Below, piece after piece: positions 37,046 to 47,853 of a stretch of 64,000 bases of DNA. How positions within the stretch are numbered: position 1 is the first letter of the stretch; the number at the start of each line of letters is the position of its first letter. This stretch comes from Amaurobius ferox (Eukaryota; Arthropoda; Arachnida; Araneae; Amaurobiidae). The stretch spans positions 137,973,793-138,037,792 of the forward strand of contig OX578134.1 in assembly GCA_951213105.1 (NCBI GenBank), written 5' to 3'. A program made the translations under genes and the position numbers. The notes under the pieces were generated by a model. That model saw only the letters and a list, made by a program, of their open reading frames with translations. It was not told the DNA's origin and made no database searches.

Positions 37046-37727
37046 GAGCGCAAATAGTCATGGGTTTCGTCCAGAAAAGAGCACCAGGCGCGAAGCGCCT
37101 TTAATCTCCAATCTCTAGATGTGGTTCTTATCTTCATACTGTGACATTATTTCATTTGCCCATAGTTGGAGGTTCGAGGTTTTTGATTTACTGTTTTTAT
37201 TATTTGACTTAGCTCCTAGTGTGGCAGTTTGTTGCACATTTAGAGTTTGAGTAATTTTGGGGAGTTGATGCAGTTCTAAGGATTTCCTATCAATTTGGCA
37301 GTTTAAGGTTTAAGAACATTTTTTAGAAAACATTGATCGAGTTTTAATTTAATATCAACTATTTAAGTTGGGACTTACCTAATTCCGATTTTCAATATTA
37401 AGTACCACGCGGGGTCTCTTACGTGATTTGGCTTTGCGATGATCATAGTCATGCAGATTGAATAGTAGTTCATTTGGAACAGATGGCAGATTTTTATAGA
37501 ATTTAAGCGCTAGCTTTTTAATTTGGGCTCTAACAGTTTTTATTTTGAAGTCTTTCCTAATTACCGAGTTTCTTAAGTATCTAGGAGCTTTCCTTATAAT
37601 CCTTAGGGTTTTGTTTTGTTTTGTCTCTAGTAAGTCTATAGTAGTTTTACAGGCATATCCCCATACGGGTGCTGCATACAGCATTCCCGGGCGGATGACC
37701 GATTTATAAATTAGGGAGCGCAAATAG
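37046..37727 (-). mobile_element. 5'-truncated non-LTR retrotransposon (Jockey/CR1-like) with TSD
   Basis: The minus-strand frame 37379-37715 reads LIYKSVIRPGMLYAAPVWG, then LLETKQNKTLRIIRKAPRY, the conserved C-terminal end of the reverse transcriptase ORF of Jockey/CR1-type LINEs (Y..P.WG; Q.k.LR.I..AP). It ends with a stop at about 37379, followed by about 320 bp of 3' UTR. The insertion is bounded by a 12-bp duplication 'gagcgcaaatag' (37046-37057 and 37716-37727), so it truncates exactly at the reverse-transcriptase tail, typical of incomplete target-primed reverse transcription. No endonuclease or catalytic RT core is present, so it is not functional. Confidence 0.85.
37086..37100 (-). 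other. Stem-loop near the LINE 3' end
   Basis: Perfect hairpin AGGCGC-GAA-GCGCCT about 30 bp from the 3' terminus of the LINE. In several LINE clades a 3' stem-loop is recognised by the element's own reverse transcriptase; that role here is inference. Confidence 0.55.
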
Positions 37728-38290
37728 AAGAAACAAAGGGGATTATATACCCTAGATATGGATTAAGAGCTCACTTGAGAGAGCCAATTATAAAGCAGAA
37801 TGAACAACAGTCGAACCAATCCGAAACGCGAAGTAACACACAAGATTGGCATGCGCCAAAAGACAACTAGAATATCCTGACAAGACGAGTTAAGTCCGAA
37901 CAAGAAAAAATGAGATCCAACAAGATGAAAATATCTTATGTATTATTTTAACTTATGTTTCGTCCTGTTGGGTCTTAAGTATTCTTATTCGGACGTGACT
38001 CATTTTGTCAGGATGTTTCTGTTTTGTTCTGGTTCAGGCCAATATTGTGTATCACATCTCGTTTCGAATTTGTAGGACTGTTCTTCATTATGCTTTCTTA
38101 TTGGTTCTCTCACGTAAGCTCTTAATCTAGGTCTTTGGTACATAACCCCTTCCATTTCATTTTTTTTCCATTTGCGCCCATCCCTCTTTTGGACTTCGAG
38201 TTTGTTAGTCCTCTTACATTGACGAAGAGGATCCAGTGTATCATCGAAATACCTGTATGCTAAATTGTTGTGTTATTTGTGCTTATATAC

Positions 38291-39676
38291 ATTGCACAAG
38301 TTATCTTTATCCTTTGGTCAAAATGTATTTTACTTATTGAAATGACTTATTGAAACGAATGTTTATAAATTTTACTAGAAAATCTAGTTATCAAATCTGT
38401 AGATTATAATTTATCAATAAATAAAGCTCCAATGGTACCTAATAGGGTAAAATGAGTGACCACTCGTTTTAGACATCATTATTGATTTTCTCTTTTGACT
38501 AGAGCAACAGACCATTCACACCTTAAGAAGAATATAGGGAGTCAGAGTAAGGTTTTCCAGAGTTGGCGAAAATCTCACCAGTCTTCCGTGATATTGCCCT
38601 TCTTTTTAGAAACTAAGCAACAATGCCTAGTTCGACATCATGAAACAAATAACGTTTCTCTGTAATCTAACGGTCTCTTTCAGTTTTTTAGAAGCTAGGC
38701 GTAGCATTCCATGAAGTCTGGTATAAATAAAGAGACCAAATTTAGTTTTCACCTCATTTCTGAAACAAATATAAAATTTAGGTAAGAAATATGCATAAAA
38801 ATATAAATTATTTGCCTTTTCGTAATGCGTAGGCACGATTTTGTGAAATAAAAAGAAAATGTACTTTCTATTTCTGTGAAACATCTTTCTCAAAAGTTTT
38901 TTGTGCGGCATCTATCTTAATTGTCTGGGAAATACATCGTACTTCATCACTTGCGCTGTGGGAGACCTACATAGCGGTAACATCTTATAAAGACTGTACA
39001 AATGTAGAATTAGCAGTTGTTTCGATAGAATATTATTCAAAACACAGAAAGAGTAAGAGATCTTTCAAGATAGAAAAAACTTATTTATCAAATAAAATCA
39101 GTTATAATTCTTCAAAAATGACACCTATTTCACCAAAATCACATTTGTATTTATTTTTTAAACGAGTACAGGTGCTGCCATATGTTTAAATTAGGCTGAA
39201 TGAATTTACGTAATGACTGAAGCGTCTCCCCCGGAATGACTCTAAAAGAGAGGTTTACAATCTGGAGCAGACATGCTTAAATTTTAAATCTTGTAAACTT
39301 TATCTCTAGTCAAATATATTTCTAATACTTACTTATTTATAAAATATATTTCTAGCGTTCATAATTCCAAAACCCACCGATAAGATTTGTTCCTTAACGT
39401 AGGAGTCTACTCTCAATCAATAATCTAGCAAGTTGAATCTATGCATATAAGGACAGTAAGTACTATGCATATTTTTCTTACACGCATAGTATTTACTTTC
39501 CTTACGCGTATAATTTTTACTTTCACTTACAAAACCTTACGCGTATAATTTTTACTTTCACTTGCGTTTGCTGCATTGAGAATGAAACTTCTAGCTTTGG
39601 AAAGACCTTTTAGAAAGGAAATAAAAAGAAAAGAATCTTGCTCCCAATGCAAATGCAATGATCACTATCGTTTAAC
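38291..39676. other. No recognised gene
   Basis: A 94-codon minus-strand ORF at 38627-38911 shows no domain. A short tandem repeat around 'ccttacgcgtataatttttac' lies at about 39500-39570. Confidence 0.4.
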
Positions 39677-39739
39677 ATGAACTTTAGTGAACTTCAGCAC
39701 AATATAGTTGATAACTGCACTGACAGCCAAAGGCTTGCC

Positions 39740-39907
39740 ATGCACCGCAAGTTTACAAACTTTATCATAACGATCTGCGTGGTACTACTCACTTCGTCGG
39801 TCACCATAGAGGGTCACCAAATTGTAGCACATAGCAAACTTTCTTGCTGCCAGTACAGCTATCGGCTATTCAGTGCTAAAAGGTGCATATGGCTGGACAT
39901 GTTTTAA
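39740..39907 (+). CDS. Short ORF with a signal-peptide-like start, unidentified
   Basis: An ATG at 39677 opens a 76-codon frame, and an internal ATG at 39740 gives a 55-codon product that is more plausible as a start: a short basic n-region (MHRK), a hydrophobic core (FIITICVVLLTSSV) and a small-residue c-region (TIEG), then a tail QIVAHSKLSCCQYSYRLF with an adjacent Cys pair and a third Cys after a Lys-Arg (SAKR-C). Stop at 39905-39907. The Cys-containing tail has a diverged relative at about 24400. This could be a small secreted peptide, an exon, or a piece of an unclassified repeat. No splice site, promoter or poly(A) signal was established. Function unknown. Confidence 0.35.
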   Translation: MHRKFTNFIITICVVLLTSSVTIEGHQIVAHSKLSCCQYSYRLFSAKRCIWLDMF

Positions 39908-39939
39908 TTATGTACTATTTATTATTTGTTATAATTGCA

Positions 39940-40590
39940 GTGCTTCAATTAATTAATTAATCAAATACTGGCTTTGGCTAACTTTAATGGGGACCCACCC
40001 TGTAGAATGATTTAAAAATGCACATTTGGATTTTATCTTATCATCAGACTTTACATATCGCTGAATTTGTTATAATTGCATTTTTATTTGTTATAATTGC
40101 AATAATAATGCAATTTGTGATAATTTCATTATTATTTATTATAATTGCATTGCTTTAATTAATTAATTAATCAATTGCATTTCAATTGATCAATTTCCAA
40201 ATCCGGCTCTGACTAACTTTAATAAGGGCTCACACTGGAAAATCATTTAAGAATGCATGTTTGGATTTTATCTTATCACCAAATGTTACATATCGCTGAA
40301 TTTGTTATAATTGCATTATTGTCATTTATTTAATAATAATGCAATTTGCTATAATTGCATTATTGTCATTTATTTAATAATAATGCAATTTGCTGTAATT
40401 GCATTATTATTTCTTATAATTGCATTGCTTTAATTAATTGGTTAATCAATTATATTTTAATTAATCAATCTCCAAATCTGACTCTGGCTAACTTTAATCG
40501 GGGCCTACCCTGTAGAATCATTTAAGAATACACATTTGGATTTTATCTTATCACCAAACTTTACATATCGCTGATTTCCTCCCTCCCCGA
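39940..40590. repeat. Tandem repeat of about 235-280-bp units
   Basis: The phrase 'taactttaat', followed by 'ttggattttatcttatca' and 'tacatatcgctga', recurs with starts near 39974, 40209 and 40486. Units are separated by AT-rich palindromic text around 'ttataattgcatta', whose copy number varies between units and explains the unequal spacing. Confidence 0.85.
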
Positions 40591-42324
40591 ACTGCACATC
40601 CGAAAAGATTGAAATCGAAAAAAGTTCAACAGAAAAACTTATTTAAAAATAAACAAACCATCTTCTGATAGGTGATGGCAGGAAGGATCTCAAAAAGAAC
40701 ATTCACCGCTGTTATTTTTTTCTCTGTCCTGTGGGTGCTCCTCCGAGGTCTTCTCGGCGTTTTGATGAGCAGCTCCGTATTTAGCAAGTTATGAAGAGGA
40801 AGCCCCCCTTCCCCCCCGGTTCAGTCGGTAATAGCTTTCATAAGTTTTCTCTTTTCACATACCTGGCTTCCCGCCAAAACAGAGATTTTAGCTTTGCTCG
40901 GAGAAATGGACGGAAAAAGGCCAGCTTTCTATTTTTGTGTTCCTTTCATATTCATGTGACAGTGATGAGAAGTGAAGGTGTCTAATAATCTTGCAGAAAA
41001 ATCAAGAAAAAAAAATTTTTACAGCAAAAAAAATTCTCCATACCAGATATCTTGCAACTCTATATATCAAACATTTCCGTTGGCAAGATGAAAACTTTTA
41101 TGCATCCAAGACATGACTTTTCTGCAAGTTAACAGATTTACGAGTAGATATCATAGAGTTAACAACACAAATTAGAGCTTTATTAAGACTCAATCACGCT
41201 GTAAATCCTTGAGTCGATTTTTTTTTGTTACCGATTAAAATAAATGTACAACATTTTATGAAAATCACTTAATTTGTTTCGAGCGATATCGAAATCCCTG
41301 TTGAAAATTAAAAATTATAATATCGACTCGTTGACACTCCTAAGTTACGGCGTTGATATTAGTGATCAAAAATATTTACATTGCATGGATAAAGTTCCTT
41401 TTGCAGATAGCAGCATCTATGGAAATATTTTGTGCTCTTCATGTGCTTCCAAACACTAAATAGCATACCTAAGATAGCAGCGAGGAAACTTTCTATGTGC
41501 TACAACTTCGGGAACCTCTATGGCAAACGACAAATTCAATCAGAATTTTTTATAACAGTAACAACAACAACAATAATAATAATAATTATTATTAGGATTA
41601 TTATTATTACGTATTATATTTCTAAAATAAAGGCTCAAAAATTGGGGTGTCTTTCTCTGGTCATATCTCATGAAAATCAATAGACCTCTGGTGTAAATCG
41701 ATTTAAATTTCCTTCGAATCGCTTAACTTATTAACAGATATCCATCAAGGATTTGGGAGCCCACATTCTCAGACTGGATGAGCGATACCCAACTAGCGAG
41801 ATGTCCGCTCTGAGACACGCAACTCTTTTTTCGCCAAAGTCAAGTAACCCGAATCTTAATAATAATTTATAAATTATTAAATAATAATTTCATAATAAAT
41901 TTTATAATAATTTATAAATTGTGATTCCCAGCATGGATATACTATTATTTAAGACAGGGAAAAAGATGTCAGTCCCATTTTTAACAATGCCCCCTTCTTA
42001 AGACTGCACGTCTTGGCCGGAAAAAATATACTTCTTCTGGTCTATATAATATATCCCTAATCTGTCGATTTAAGCGACTTTTAGCTTAATTAAAAACAAT
42101 CTCTATATTTCACAAGTAATAGCGTTTATGTTTTCATCATGATGTAGCGTTTTTTCCACGTATACTGGTTCGTCCTCGAGGATTGAATCACACTTCGTCG
42201 CCTTCCTAGAACTGTTTTTCTCAGCTTTGACATCTTGTCGAATCTCCATTGTCGGTAAATGTTGATCCTTTCTCGAGATAAACGATAAACTTCCTTCAAA
42301 TGTGATCTTCTTTTCTTCTTTCTT
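40591..42324. other. No recognised gene
   Basis: A CAA/AAT microsatellite with an AAT/ATT palindrome lies at 41560-41612 and another AT-rich palindromic stretch at 41855-41925. No supported coding sequence. Confidence 0.4.
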
Positions 42325-42600
42325 TCGACCCAGACAGCTCGACCTACCCGAAAATTTAAGGTTCGAATGACCAGGAGAGCCACCCAATTTAGACCGGAAA
42401 CCAGTGGGAGTAACATTCACAGGGATTGTACCATTGTACCACCCTTTTTTATCATCAACCTCTCAGAAGTACTTTCAACCCCACAGATTTAACGTGTCTA
42501 TATTCAACGTAGACACAAGGATAGTTTGGGCAGCTCCGGGATTTAAACTCAGATCCTCCAAGTGCAATCGACGTGCCTTAACCACTGGGTTATTCCGGTC
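42325..42600 (-). mobile_element. tRNA-derived SINE (family 1), minus-strand diverged copy
   Basis: Runs from tail 'cgacccagacagctcgacct' to head 'ttaaccactgggttattccg'. It has more substitutions than the other copies, including loss of the central 'aggggaagg' text, so it is an old insertion. Overlapping ORFs on both strands are by-products. Confidence 0.85.
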
Positions 42601-43304
42601 TTCCAAACTTGCCAGTAGATCTTTGACATATTCATCAGGCGATGAGAAAGCATTAATTGGCCGTCCAAATATCAGATCCCACTACTGTCGAAGATCCCAG
42701 CGAAACAACATTTTTTATTGGACATATCCGGTCGGTTTATAGACAACATTTTTGTAAAAAAAAGCAGAAACAGAGGAAGGTGGCGATCTCAATCTTTCTC
42801 ATTTTTAAATACAAAAATAGAGAAATTATTGAGTATTGTTCTATTGAATATATCTCTAAAGTCTCTACCATGCAACCGATTAAGGATAAGGAAGAGGAGT
42901 TCGAGTTTTGCTCTTCTCAATTAGTTTGCAATTCCCGTTATTATATTAAAACTAAAGTTTGTTCTTGAGCCATAATGGATGAACACAGAAACACTGTATC
43001 GAGATATTGAGTTCTGTGTTAAAACATCTTTGTTGGACTTGGACTTTTAGGCAGAAATTGTATATTATTTTGATCACTTTGTAAAATAGTCTATGGTAGT
43101 AGCCCCAGAACGTCAAGTGCAATTCTTGTGAAAGAGTTCTGAGGAAGTCTTCGTACGTTCCTCGTTGGCGACATCGCAGTACAGCATTCCACGTATTTTT
43201 TTGCACCAACCATCAACATGAAACCCTGCATTACACCAGAAAAATCGTTCGCTAACTTTGTCCAATACTTTGCTAATGTCAAAATGCCCAACAGAAAAGA
43301 ACAA
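42601..43304. other. No recognised gene
   Basis: Several short overlapping frames exist. The minus-strand frame near 43130-43304 has a mariner-tail flavour (FFWCNAGFHVDGWC) but is too weak to call. Confidence 0.4.
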
Positions 43305-44606
43305 GAAATATCAATCATGCTTAAAGCATTGATTATGAAACACTTTCCAACTTCAATGCAATTTTATTTAAACATCTCTAAAATGCAATACATTTCTCGG
43401 TAATATTTTAAAACTTATCACAATACTACATTAATTTATTATATTTGAAAACTTAAACCTTCATCGAAAAAAATGAACTTCATTAAAATGACGGCATTGA
43501 AATATAAATTGCCTGGTTTAAACATCTCTAAAATGTGATACATTCCTCAGTAATATTTTTAAAATTATCATAATACTACAATAATTTATTATATTTGAAA
43601 ACTTCATCGAAAACAACTGAAATTCATTCAAATGACGTCATAGAAAAATAACAAGCCTGGTTCTCTCTATAAAAGCAGCATTTCACTCATAAACATTTTC
43701 CCATTCATTTCATTCATCACAGTACTAAAATAATTTATTTTATTTAAAAACTTAAGACCATGGAGCTATAAGTAATTAAACTCTATGCTTAAAACTTCAT
43801 CGAAAAAAAATCGTCCTTCTCTCTGTAAAATCAATGAATATTTCATTCATATCAGCTATGCAGACTCCATGAGCTAAATAATTTTGTATTAAAGAAATGC
43901 AGCAATTCTTATACAACTCATTCTACATATTTTGCTGTTTACATTTTACATAAGTGAAAAATAGACTTCGTTGTAGAAATTATCAAATTTGGATGATCAT
44001 TTAAACTCAAATATATTGTAATTGCGGTGTTTCAGTATGTAGATGCACAGAAGTTAAGCAAAAATGAAGCGGTTTTAGGACGGATACAACACTCAATATG
44101 AATTAAAAAGAACTTTTAAAATCACGATTTAGATATAAGATGGATGCCATATTTTATTTTGAAGTGGGTCATGTGATCTCTAGATATAATGGTCCCGTGA
44201 TCGCTTCATATAAAAGGTGCAATTATTATTTTAATTTTTATTTAAAAACTACTGAACATATTTTGCAGAAATTTTTTTATATATTTTATGGGATAATTTG
44301 AATATTTCCTAAAACTTTCGAAGCAATTTGTGAATTTTAAATTTGCTTAAAAAATGTTTGAAAAATTAGGTCCCATAGGGTTCAATGTATTTCATTTTTT
44401 CAACCCGGGTTCAATCCAAAACTAATTGGGTTATATTATTCATTTATATTCCCATAGGTCCTACAGACCGGCTGAACAACATACTAAAATTTCATTTTGA
44501 TTAAGTTATTTTTACGGCAGTTATTGTGCTAACGGACAGACAGACAGACAGACAGAATGAACAAAGTCATAAACACTTTTCAACTTTGTTGTAAAGTGTT
44601 AAAAAG
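43305..44606 (-). mobile_element. DINE-like non-autonomous element, copy E
   Basis: Reverse-orientation copy most similar to copy C (both contain the duplicated 'gaaaacttcatcga'-type segment near one end). Starts with 'tatcaatcatgcttaaagca' and ends with 'cggacagacagacagacaga' and 'aacacttttcaactttgttg'. Confidence 0.7.
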
Positions 44607-44849
44607 GAAGAAATGAAGTTGACAGTTTCGTATACTTTCGTCTAAATCACGGTTTCAGTAATAACATCGGATTGCGCACTGAAATTCTTTGTACAAATAC
44701 TTTCTCCATCACACGTAGTTGGTTTTACTTTACATAATGGCGGTATATATAAATTTGGAGTGGCAATGGTGATTTTTGCTCCGCAGTTATTAATCGCTCC
44801 TTAAGTATCTTAACAGCTTTGTTCATATCGTCGAATTTCTGTTATAGGT
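44607..44849. other. No recognised feature
   Basis: Possible continuation of the decayed minus-strand retroelement ORF to the right; not resolved. Confidence 0.35.
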
Positions 44850-45275
44850 TATTTTGCATTGCTCGCAATTCTTTCATGTATTCTTATACGACCTTAATGT
44901 ACTTTTTCATCTCTGTTTTGATCTTTTCTTGTCCGGCTTTAATCTCAGCTTATATAGTTTTGAATGTTTTCTTTCATCTAGGGGAATGTCTTTAATTTCG
45001 ACTTGCCTCGTTTTCATTTCTTCTTTCATAGTTTTAATCTTTTCTTTATTCGCTTCTTGTTTGGCTTTCATATCTGTTTATACGACTTTTATCTCCTCTT
45101 GTTCAGCTTTCATATCTTCTTAAATGACTTTCATCTCTTCTTGTCCAGCTTTCGCCTTAGATTCTTCGGCTTCCATGATTTTCATTTCTTCTCGTCCGGT
45201 TTTCATTTCTGCTTTCATTTCTTATCGTCCAGTTTTAATAAAACCCATCATATCTTTCAACTGTTCTTCCATTCT
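44850..45275 (-). pseudogene. Decayed coiled-coil ORF, gag-like
   Basis: Read on the minus strand from about 45275, the frame starts MEEQLKDMMGFIK and runs into repeats of the type EEMKAEQEEIK, GQEEMKV and KEEMKTRQVEIK, interrupted by several stops. Charged heptad-like repeats of this sort are typical of the N-terminal half of gag-like proteins of arthropod LTR retrotransposons. The plus-strand ORFs rich in Phe and Ser here are the shadow of this coding. To its right (about 45330-45480) lie a tandem 'tatatctagcaagctg' repeat and text resembling an LTR/primer-binding boundary, but paired LTRs were not found. Confidence 0.5.
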
Positions 45276-45399
45276 TATTCCAATCAAGAGCATATACGCT
45301 TATCAAACTAACTAAATTCCCACTTATAACGTCAATTGTTACCACGTTCCCCGTGGTTTCGTTGTAGTGTTCTTACGATACAAGAACGACATTATCTAG

Positions 45400-45480
45400 C
45401 TAGCTGTATCTGTATATATCTAGCAAGCTGTATATATCTAGCAAACTGCATATATCTAGCAAGCCATTTAGATAGCTGCT
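45400..45480. repeat. Short tandem repeat ('atctagcaagctgtat')
   Basis: Four to five imperfect copies of an approximately 18-22-bp unit. A separate 'atattatatt'-type AT repeat follows at 45775-45830. Confidence 0.85.
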
Positions 45481-45820
45481 ATTAAATCTGTATTCAAAAT
45501 AACAGCAATTGTAAACAGAAACAAGAAACAGTTAATAACATTCTAGCTCTCTAACAACGTCAATAAATAACCGTCAGTAAAGTCAGGCTGGTTATGGTAT
45601 TACCAGTGTAATCATCTTGGCTGAGGGCTGGTTAAAGACGAACTCTTTTTCAATCCTTTTATTTATTTATTATTTTGTTGTAATATACCATTTAAGGATA
45701 AGTAACTGAAAGGTTTAGTGGTCAAACTAGTACTTGGGGAACTCTTATTATCTATACTATAATAGCATATCAGATTATATTATATACTATATTATATTAT
45801 ATTATATACTATAATAGCTA

Positions 45821-47225
45821 TTATGTCATAGCATCTGCAACCTGTTCTTCTGTTGAAATTTGTTGAACTGCTATTTGTCCTTCTATTACCTCTTCACGAA
45901 TGAAAAGATGTTTAATACTTATATGTTTTGTGCGACGTTGAAATTCTGCATCTTGTGTTAATTTAATAGACCATGGGTACATGACGTCACACGAATAATT
46001 TTGCCCTTACGCTTCCAAAACAAAATATTCCTTTGCTTAGCAGTGTGGAAATTTTCATTATTTCTATATTAAAAACGACTGCTTTAGAAATTTACAATCG
46101 TTTAACCTCTAATTTTAGTAGGATATATCTAAATTTATCTTCTTTGATGCATATTTTTAATTAGCCGAGAAATAAAATATTCACTTTCATTAAAATATAT
46201 ACACGAGTTTTTTTAAGAAAAATCGTTATGTACCTTTCCCTTCTAGCTCGCATATGTATACATTCCAGAATTTGCTAGTAAATGTATACATCTGTAGAAT
46301 GCTATTTAATGACTACGATAGAAAGTGAGTAGTAGTGTAAATTCATTTAAAATCACTTAAAGTGCACTTTAGCAAACGAAATCTTTAAATATAAATTGTT
46401 ATTCAAGTATTTTAAATAACTTATTTTCATTACAAAGATAAATTTTGACGTTTAATGGGATTAGTTTCAATTTTTATTTGCCACCTATGTCAGTTTACCA
46501 TTACACGCTATGGTAAAAATAATGTCCTTTTGCCCTTACGCTTCTGCTCATTCTACTACGCAGGTTGTTTATTTACGCCCTTGCCTATGCTCTATGGCAG
46601 CCGTATTGTCGACACATAATGTAGGTGTCTTTGTTAAAAAGTATTTTTTACTTAAAAATCTCTTCCAAATAATTTTTGACTCATTCATTTACAGATATAA
46701 TCTCAGCTTCTGTAGTAGATGTGGCTATAGTTTTTTGACGCTAGCTAAGCCATGATATTGCACCACCCGCATGAATTATCGTTATTCCCTACCCGAGGTT
46801 GTCTCCTGACTATGTCCAAAATCAGAATCATTGAAACACTCTATAATAACTGGATTGATGTTAAGTCGCTAATAATATAATCAAGATCATGTCTGGTTGA
46901 AAGTATCATATACGTTAGTGGTCCTATGGTTTCACGATAAGGAATATATCCTGAGTAACTTCCTTTCCTTTTGGGAAAGATGCATTGGTTTGCAATTGCT
47001 GATATCGAACTTTCAAAGTATTTTTTTAGCATAATTATGCTGTCCCACCTTTATACTTCCACCTAGTTTTCTATTTTAAGCTCTAAAAAGTACGATGCTG
47101 GTTCAACTGTTATCTTGAATTCTGATTTTACTTCACCTATAAACAGTTTTCTTCAGTCTTTCTTTCTTATGTACAGACATGGATCGGCGTGTATAAACTA
47201 TCCAAAAATCTGCTCCAGTAACGAG
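45821..47225 (-). pseudogene. Copia-type pol remnant (reverse transcriptase end and RNase H)
   Basis: Minus-strand fragments appear in the right order. At 47225-46841 a degraded reverse-transcriptase tail includes IPYRETIGPLTYMILSTRHDLDY, matching the copia PYREaIGSLmY..gTRPDi signature. At about 46783-46590 the RNase H start reads GAISWLS, KTIATSTTEAEI and then CVDNTAAI. At 45971-45821 the RNase H end reads RRTKHISIKHLFIREEV and EQVADAMT, stopping with TAA at 45821-45823. Multiple stops and frameshifts make it non-functional. A 512-bp segment (46016-46527) interrupts the RNase H part and is flanked by a 17-bp direct repeat. Confidence 0.85.
45999..46544. mobile_element. Unknown insertion inside the Copia remnant, with direct repeats
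   Basis: 'ttttgcccttacgcttc' occurs at 45999-46015 and 46528-46544, bracketing 512 bp of AT-rich sequence that splits the Copia RNase H coding region. The exact 17-bp flanking repeat looks like a target-site duplication from target-primed insertion. No tRNA head, ORF or poly-A tail was recognised in the insert. Confidence 0.55.
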
Positions 47226-47254
47226 ATGCTTATTTTAGACCATATAAACTTCTT

Positions 47255-47395
47255 TCAAGTGACGGGCCCACATATTTAACGTTCCCGTACTCCGCATGAA
47301 CACATAGACAATTTAGGCAGCACTGGAAATCATACTCGGATCATCCAAATGCAATCCCCATGCACTAACAACTTTACTGTTCCACCACCCGGCCC
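47255..47395 (-). mobile_element. tRNA-derived SINE (family 1), truncated
   Basis: Only the head half: 'gggcccacatatttaacgtt' through 'tccccatgcactaacaac'. Heavily diverged. It lies just upstream (in Copia sense) of the pol remnant. Confidence 0.7.
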
Positions 47396-47629
47396 CTGGT
47401 TGCCTAACTTGCTTGTGAAAATAGATCAATAATTTTTAAAATAGGGAGGGGTGCATTTGGCTCAAAATTTGTTGCATTTGGGCTCAAAATTTCTGACGGC
47501 GGCTATGTTCAGTTCCATTCAGCTGTACTAAGGTATATTTATTACAATAAACTAAATGCTTTTGTATGCAGTTTTCGGTTTACCGAAATTTACCTTATAA
47601 TATATAAATTAATTTAAATGTTAGTTAAT
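47396..47629. other. No recognised feature
   Basis: Short gap between the SINE relic and the Penelope-like element. Confidence 0.4.
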
Positions 47630-47853
47630 TTAAGGCGAACGTGGGCGAAGATCTTATAAATCAATTCAAAAGAATAAGCAGCCTCATGGCCAAGTTTAAA
47701 AATAAAATTAATTTCATCTGTCAAAGCGGGGATAGAAGAGCAAACATTAAAAGCGCGATTAAAATACGCGTTAAAAGAAGCTTTTTTAGAGGATACAGGA
47801 TGGAAAGAATTAGCGGGGATACAGGAGCCCACGTTCGCCTTAAATTTACTCAA
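47630..47853 (-). pseudogene. Penelope-like element, inverted upstream fragment
   Basis: The minus strand encodes NSFHPVSSKKASFNAY, then NVCSSIPALTDEINFIFKLGHEAAYSFELI, which resembles the end of the reverse-transcriptase/linker part of Penelope-like elements (HP..K.a, then R..ics....l..E...i...l..NGYp). It lies head to head with the plus-strand C-terminal part: the 20-bp text 'aatttaaggcgaacgtgggc' near 47629 is inverted at about 47826-47845, so both pieces start from the same internal point. Confidence 0.6.

Larger units (their letters stand above)
36935..38290. repeat. Foldback (nested inverted-repeat) structure
   Basis: Outer arms: 36940-37060 and 38165-38285 are inverted relatives (for example 'gaagtccaaaagagg' at about 37029 against 'cctcttttggacttc' at about 38192). 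Inner arms: about 37760-37930 and 37945-38130 are also inverted, centred near 37937 ('aacaagatgaaaatatct' against its diverged complement). The 5'-truncated LINE at 37058-37715 has inserted into the left arm. No transposase is seen, so this is a foldback element of unknown class. Confidence 0.7.

Noticed and set aside
42103..42420. Two overlapping minus-strand ORFs of about 100 codons
   Set aside because: They run into the SINE at 42325-42600 and show no domain.
43091..43318. Mariner transposase tail on the minus strand
   Set aside because: Only a vague similarity (CNAGFHVDGW); frames are short and the order of motifs is not convincing.
44854..45315. Phe/Ser-rich plus-strand ORFs that look like membrane proteins
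   Set aside because: They are the antisense shadow of a charged coiled-coil ORF on the minus strand.
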